A stretch of 64,000 nucleotides of DNA. It comes from Halosimplex pelagicum. Its GTDB lineage: Archaea; Halobacteriota; Halobacteria; Halobacteriales; Haloarculaceae. Position 1 is the stretch's first letter. Every line of letters begins with the position of its first letter. This document shows, one piece after another, positions 60,638 through 64,000 of this stretch. Location: contig NZ_CP058909.1 in NCBI RefSeq assembly GCF_013415905.1, positions 1,984,001-2,048,000 on the forward strand, in the 5' to 3' direction. The notes below the pieces were generated by a model, which had not been told where the DNA came from, did not search any database, and saw only the letters and a list, made by a program, of their open reading frames with translations. The translations under genes were made by a program, and so were the position numbers.

Positions 60638-61366
60638 TCACTCGATCCGCGACCCGTCCGGTCGCTTCGCGCCCTCCGAGTCGAAGACAACCACTTCGCC
60701 CGGGTCGCGCTCGACCGACTGGTAGTTGTCCCGGACGGCGATGGCTTCCTCGAGTTCCCGGACCGCTCGCTCCTTGAGCGCCCGTGCCAGTTCCTCGGCC
60801 TCCTCGCGCGAGATATCCCGGCCCAGTCCCTCGCACTCGTGGGCGCGGACCATCCCCTCCTCGTCGACGGCCTCGCCCATCGGCTGGCTCGTCCCGCCGA
60901 GCGCCACGCTGAAGGGGTAGGTCCGACAGACCAGCGGCCGGCCGCCGTGGACCGTGCAGGCGCCGACGCCGTCGTCGTCCTCGGCGTAGAACGTGCAGTC
61001 GCCGCAGTCGTCCGTCTGGAGCGCCCACTCGAAGGTCTCCCCCTGCGGCCCGTCCTCGCCCTCGACCAGTCCGTAGGGCATCGGTCGCGCCACGTCGCGC
61101 CAGTCGTAGTCGTCGGTCGCCTGCAGCTCGCGTACTTCGTCGGGGAAGACGGTCGCGGTGTGGTCGTGGCCCTCGGCATCGGCCGTGCCGTCGCCGGGTT
61201 CGGCGGCGTCGCCGTCCGCGTCGTCGGCCCCGCTCTCGCAGCCCTCGACGGCCTTGCAGCAGGCGCCACAGCGGGTACACTCGAAGCCGATGGCCTCGAT
61301 GGCGTCGGCCAGCTCGCTCACGTCCAGGGCCTCGGCCCGCTCGCGCTCGGCTTCGAGACTCTCCAT
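60638..61366 (-). CDS. YkgJ-family cysteine-cluster protein
   Basis: A 242-aa protein with the zinc/iron-chelating YkgJ pattern: FECTRCGACCKAVEGC near the N-terminus, then DDCGDCTFY, CTVHGGRPLVCRTYPFSV, and a later Cys in AHECEGL. A Glu/Gly/Asp-rich insert of about 25 residues separates the first cluster from the rest. The family is predicted to bind a metal cluster, but its chemistry is not known to me. Confidence 0.85.
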   Translation of the reverse strand: MESLEAERERAEALDVSELADAIEAIGFECTRCGACCKAVEGCESGADDADGDAAEPGDGTADAEGHDHTATVFPDEVRELQATDDYDWRDVARPMPYGLVEGEDGPQGETFEWALQTDDCGDCTFYAEDDDGVGACTVHGGRPLVCRTYPFSVALGGTSQPMGEAVDEEGMVRAHECEGLGRDISREEAEELARALKERAVRELEEAIAVRDNYQSVERDPGEVVVFDSEGAKRPDGSRIE

Positions 61367-61453
61367 GGGCGAGCTACCGGGTCGACGGGCAAAAGCGCGT
61401 CGCGAGCGGTCGGGCGACGAGGCGGAGACGGGGCGGCGACGGCGGCGCCCGTC

Positions 61454-62284
61454 CTACGCCGGTCGCGCTCGGTCGCCGTCCCACCGGACCGACCCCTCGA
61501 CGGCGAGCTTTTCGAGGTGCGCGCGGACGGTCGCCTCCGCGAGGTCCCGGACCCCGGACAGGTCCTTGTCGTAGGCGGCGGTCGTGATGTCGGGGACCGT
61601 CTCCCACCCCTCCGCGACCGCCTCGCGGACTCGGCGCTCGCGGTCGAGACGGTGGGCGAGCAGCCGCGCCGTCGTCTCCCGGACGGCCACCCCCTCGACC
61701 GCGGGGCCGTGGCCGGGCAGGAGGCGGTCGGGCGCCATCGCGTGGACCCGCCGGAGAGAGCTCAAATAGGCGCGCAGGTCGCCCTCCGGCGCGCCGACGA
61801 CGACGCTCCCCTCCGCGACCGCCAGGTCGCCGCAGACGAGCGCGGAGCCTCCGCCGTCGTCGGCCCTTCCGTCCCCGTCGGCTGCGAGGAATCCGACGTG
61901 TTCGGGGGCGTGTCCGGGCGTGTCCACGACGTGAACGGCTCCCTCCCCGGTTTCGATGGCGGTCCCCTCGGCGAACGTCCGGTCGGGTTCGACGCCGGTC
62001 GCGGCTTCGAACGCGTCCGCGCGGCCGGTTCTCGCCCAGACGGTCGCGTCGTGCGCCTCGGCGTAGTGGGCCACGGCACCGACGTGGTCGGGGTGGTGGT
62101 GCGTGACCGCGACGTGGCCCACGTCGCGCTCGGCCGCCAGATCGTCGAGCCGACCGGTCCGGGCGGCGGGGTCGACCAGCAGCGCGGGATCGGCGCCCAG
62201 CACGTACGCGGCCGTCTCGCCGGTCGGCGCGCGGGTCTCGACCGCCGCGTCGACTCGCGCCACGTCGGCGTGCCTGGATTCCAT
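61454..62284 (-). CDS. MBL-fold metallohydrolase
   Basis: A 276-aa metallo-beta-lactamase-fold enzyme: metal motif THHHPDHVG, GHAPEHVGF with the next His, CGDLAV with the bridging Asp, and a late GHGP. The C-terminal ~60 residues form a small helical domain with WETVPDITTAAYDKDL, like LACTB2-type RNases and hydroxyacylglutathione hydrolases, so activity on RNA or thioesters is possible. The start is the ATG at 62284 (MESRHADV). It is divergent from the lipoprotein gene. Confidence 0.88.
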   Translation of the reverse strand: MESRHADVARVDAAVETRAPTGETAAYVLGADPALLVDPAARTGRLDDLAAERDVGHVAVTHHHPDHVGAVAHYAEAHDATVWARTGRADAFEAATGVEPDRTFAEGTAIETGEGAVHVVDTPGHAPEHVGFLAADGDGRADDGGGSALVCGDLAVAEGSVVVGAPEGDLRAYLSSLRRVHAMAPDRLLPGHGPAVEGVAVRETTARLLAHRLDRERRVREAVAEGWETVPDITTAAYDKDLSGVRDLAEATVRAHLEKLAVEGSVRWDGDRARPA

Positions 62285-62404
62285 CGGTATCCCGTTCGGT
62301 CGGGCGACACCTGTCAGTTTCGGGACTGCACCGTTCGACGCGTATATGCTTTCTGTCCCGATAGATGCGACGCATTTACCAGTGGGAATCACTTCGTCGG
62401 AGTC

Positions 62405-62932
62405 GTGAGACGCACCCTGATAGCGGTCGCACTGGTAGCGATGGTCGCACTGGCGGGCTGTTCGGCGCTGACCGGCGGCGACGCCGCCGACACCGACCGG
62501 CCCGGCGCGACGGTTTCGGACGACCGGGTCGCCGTCGAGAACGACGACGCGGGCGCGACCGGGGTCAACCAGACACTTCGCCTCGCGGTCGACGAGACGA
62601 CGAACGGGAGCGAGTGGACCGCGATCGGCGCGACGTACCCGCGCGAGAACTTCACCGTCGACTCCGCCCAGCACGGGGAGATCGCCCTCGGCGTCGACAC
62701 CGACGACGACGGCGAACTCGACCGCGAGTTCAACGAGAGCCACGTTAGCGGCGTCAACAACAACGCCTACTCCTTCGACGTGACGCTGGACACCGACTAC
62801 ACCCTCTCGGAGGGCGACGTGGTCGTCGTCGGCTATCCCGCCGTCGACAACCCCGCCGAACCCGGCGACTACGAGGTCGACGTGCGCGTGAACGACCGGC
62901 AGAACGCGACGGGCACGGTCACCATCGAGTGA
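62405..62932 (+). CDS. Small lipoprotein of unknown function
   Basis: A 175-aa exported protein starting at GTG ([20 protein letters not shown]) with lipobox LAGC at about 16-19. The mature part is acidic with beta-strand-like segments and possible N-glycosylation sequons (NQT, NGS, NFT, NES, NAT). CGCATTTACC is centred about 29 nt before the GTG, supporting this start. I recognise no family; a surface-exposed structural or binding role is a guess. Confidence 0.75.
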   Translation: MRRTLIAVALVAMVALAGCSALTGGDAADTDRPGATVSDDRVAVENDDAGATGVNQTLRLAVDETTNGSEWTAIGATYPRENFTVDSAQHGEIALGVDTDDDGELDREFNESHVSGVNNNAYSFDVTLDTDYTLSEGDVVVVGYPAVDNPAEPGDYEVDVRVNDRQNATGTVTIE

Positions 62933-63026
62933 CGGTCCCGACGCGGTGACCGCTCGCGATCGCGGCGGCCCGCGGCCCCGCGGGGGTCGACAGGCATTTA
63001 CTCGCGGCCGGGCGACTCACCGACAG

Positions 63027-64000
63027 ATGCGCGAGGCACACCCCGTCGAGCGGGCGGTCGGGATGGCATACTACGTCAGCGACGCGCCCGGGGTGGGCGG
63101 CCACCTCCGCGAGTCGCCCGAGGACTTCCGCGTCACCGAGGTCGAGGCGTTCGAGCCCGACCCGCTCGACGCCGACGCCGGCGCCTACCCCAACGTGCTC
63201 GCACGGGTCACGCTGCGAGGGTGGGACACCAACGACTTCGCGTCGGAACTGTCGGATCGCCTGGGTATCTCCCGCGAACGCGTCTCCTGGGCGGGGACGA
63301 AGGACAAACACGCCGTCACGACGCAGCTGTTCTCGGTCGCCAAGGCCGACCCCGACGAGGTGCGAGCGGTCGAGATCCGCGACGCCGAGGTCGAACTCCT
63401 CGGCCGAACTGGCCGGCCCGTTCTCTTCGGCGATCTGGCGGGCAACGCCTTCGAAATCACCGTCCGCGGCGTCGACGAACCCGAACACGCCGACGCGACG
63501 ACCTCGGACCTGCGGGCGTTCGCGAGCGGGGACGACGCCGCGGAGTCAGGGGACCCGGACGCCGCGGCCGACGAACCCGCGACCGTCGGAGTCCCGAACT
63601 ACTTCGGGCAGCAGCGGTTCGGCAGCAAGCGGCCGGTCACCCACGAGGTCGGCCTGGAGATCCTCCGCGGCGACTGGAAGGGCGCGGTGCTGGCCTACGT
63701 CGGCAGTCCGGCCGAGCGCGAACCGGAGTCGACGCGGGAGGCCCGCGCGTACGTCGACGAGACCGAAGACTGGGCGGGCGCGCTCGATAGGCTGCCGAAG
63801 CGACTCGGCTTCGAGCGGTCGATGTGTCACCGGCTGGTCGAGCGACAGGAGGAGCGAGGGGGCGAGGGAGAGGGAGACGGCGAGTGCGAGCGCGGCGACG
63901 ACGGCCTCACCGACGAGGACTACCGCGCCGCACTGGAAGCGGTCCCCTCCAATCTCCAGCGGCTGTTCGTCAACGCCGCCCAGTCCTACGCGTTCAACCG
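63027..64000 (+). CDS. truD: tRNA pseudouridine(13) synthase TruD (partial)
   Basis: This gene runs off the right edge; 324 residues are visible. TruD converts U13 of tRNA (in some archaea U35 of tRNA-Tyr or similar sites) to pseudouridine. The catalytic Asp lies in [13 protein letters not shown], with [10 protein letters not shown] upstream and NYFGQQRFG after it, all in the family order. An acidic/Gly-rich insert lies at about 275-295. CATTTACTC centred 27 nt before the ATG supports a leaderless start. Confidence 0.94.
   Translation, partial: MREAHPVERAVGMAYYVSDAPGVGGHLRESPEDFRVTEVEAFEPDPLDADAGAYPNVLARVTLRGWDTNDFASELSDRLGISRERVSWAGTKDKHAVTTQLFSVAKADPDEVRAVEIRDAEVELLGRTGRPVLFGDLAGNAFEITVRGVDEPEHADATTSDLRAFASGDDAAESGDPDAAADEPATVGVPNYFGQQRFGSKRPVTHEVGLEILRGDWKGAVLAYVGSPAEREPESTREARAYVDETEDWAGALDRLPKRLGFERSMCHRLVERQEERGGEGEGDGECERGDDGLTDEDYRAALEAVPSNLQRLFVNAAQSYAFN

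Overview
The window is about 64 kb of a haloarchaeal chromosome (class Halobacteria). The basis is very high GC, strongly acidic predicted proteins, a chloride-pumping halorhodopsin, CetZ, archaeal CoA and lipid enzymes, Tat/lipobox secretion signals, and TATA boxes sitting about 26-29 nt before start codons, which implies mostly leaderless mRNAs. The gene set (complete hut operon, mfnA, hop) would suit the Haloarcula/Halomicrobium/Halosimplex group, but that placement is inference. Nearly all of it reads as chromosomal housekeeping sequence. I see no insertion sequence, prophage, CRISPR array, rRNA or canonical tRNA.

Layout. 0-5.9 kb: end of an unidentified gene, a beta-propeller Tat lipoprotein, a small zinc-finger protein, a large TPR protein, then the divergent thi4/thiR thiamine pair with two palindromic operator candidates. 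5.9-8.6 kb: two tandem paralogous HExxH lipoproteins. 8.7-14.6 kb: histidine utilisation operon hutU-hutG-hutI-hutH, each junction an 8-nt overlap. 14.6-20.3 kb: a double-AAA ATPase with an unfamiliar N-terminal region, phosphopantothenate synthetase, a bacterio-opsin-activator-type regulator, a UPF0058 protein and pantoate kinase. 20.3-22.7 kb: SHOCT protein, a UPF0175/DUF3368 toxin-antitoxin-like pair, and halorhodopsin. 22.8-26.9 kb: aspS, a small acidic protein, GGGP synthase, a palindromic repeat element and a Rieske protein. 26.9-34.5 kb: a membrane protein, a DUF433/DUF5615 pair, topA, a polytopic membrane protein and gatB. 34.7-41.5 kb: a coiled-coil protein, smc-scpA and cetZ. 41.5-47 kb: twin palindromic elements, a PhzF enzyme, ppsA, a lower-GC membrane-protein bicistron and an SDR. 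47-53.4 kb: HTH+DICT pair, mfnA, a VTT-type membrane protein, an HTH/DUF7521-like pair, a structured intergenic region and metG. 53.4-64 kb: ABC exporter, an NfeD/stomatin pair, several regulators, TRAM and YkgJ proteins, an MBL hydrolase, a lipoprotein and truD (cut by the window end).

Functional links. MfnA (beta-alanine from aspartate), pantoate kinase and phosphopantothenate synthetase together cover much of archaeal CoA precursor synthesis. AspRS carries the His/Pro pair associated with non-discriminating enzymes, and gatB of the amidotransferase that would use its mischarged tRNA lies 9 kb away. The Thi4 sequence has Cys at the position that donates sulfur in suicide-type enzymes. SMC, ScpA and CetZ form a chromosome/cell-shape neighbourhood.

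The points most worth a second look are the thi4/thiR operators, a GC-rich structured region before metG containing a tRNA-Met-like anticodon hairpin, a dispersed family of ~110-bp palindromic elements with covarying stems, the low-GC two-gene unit at 45.5-46.3 kb, and the double-AAA ATPase.
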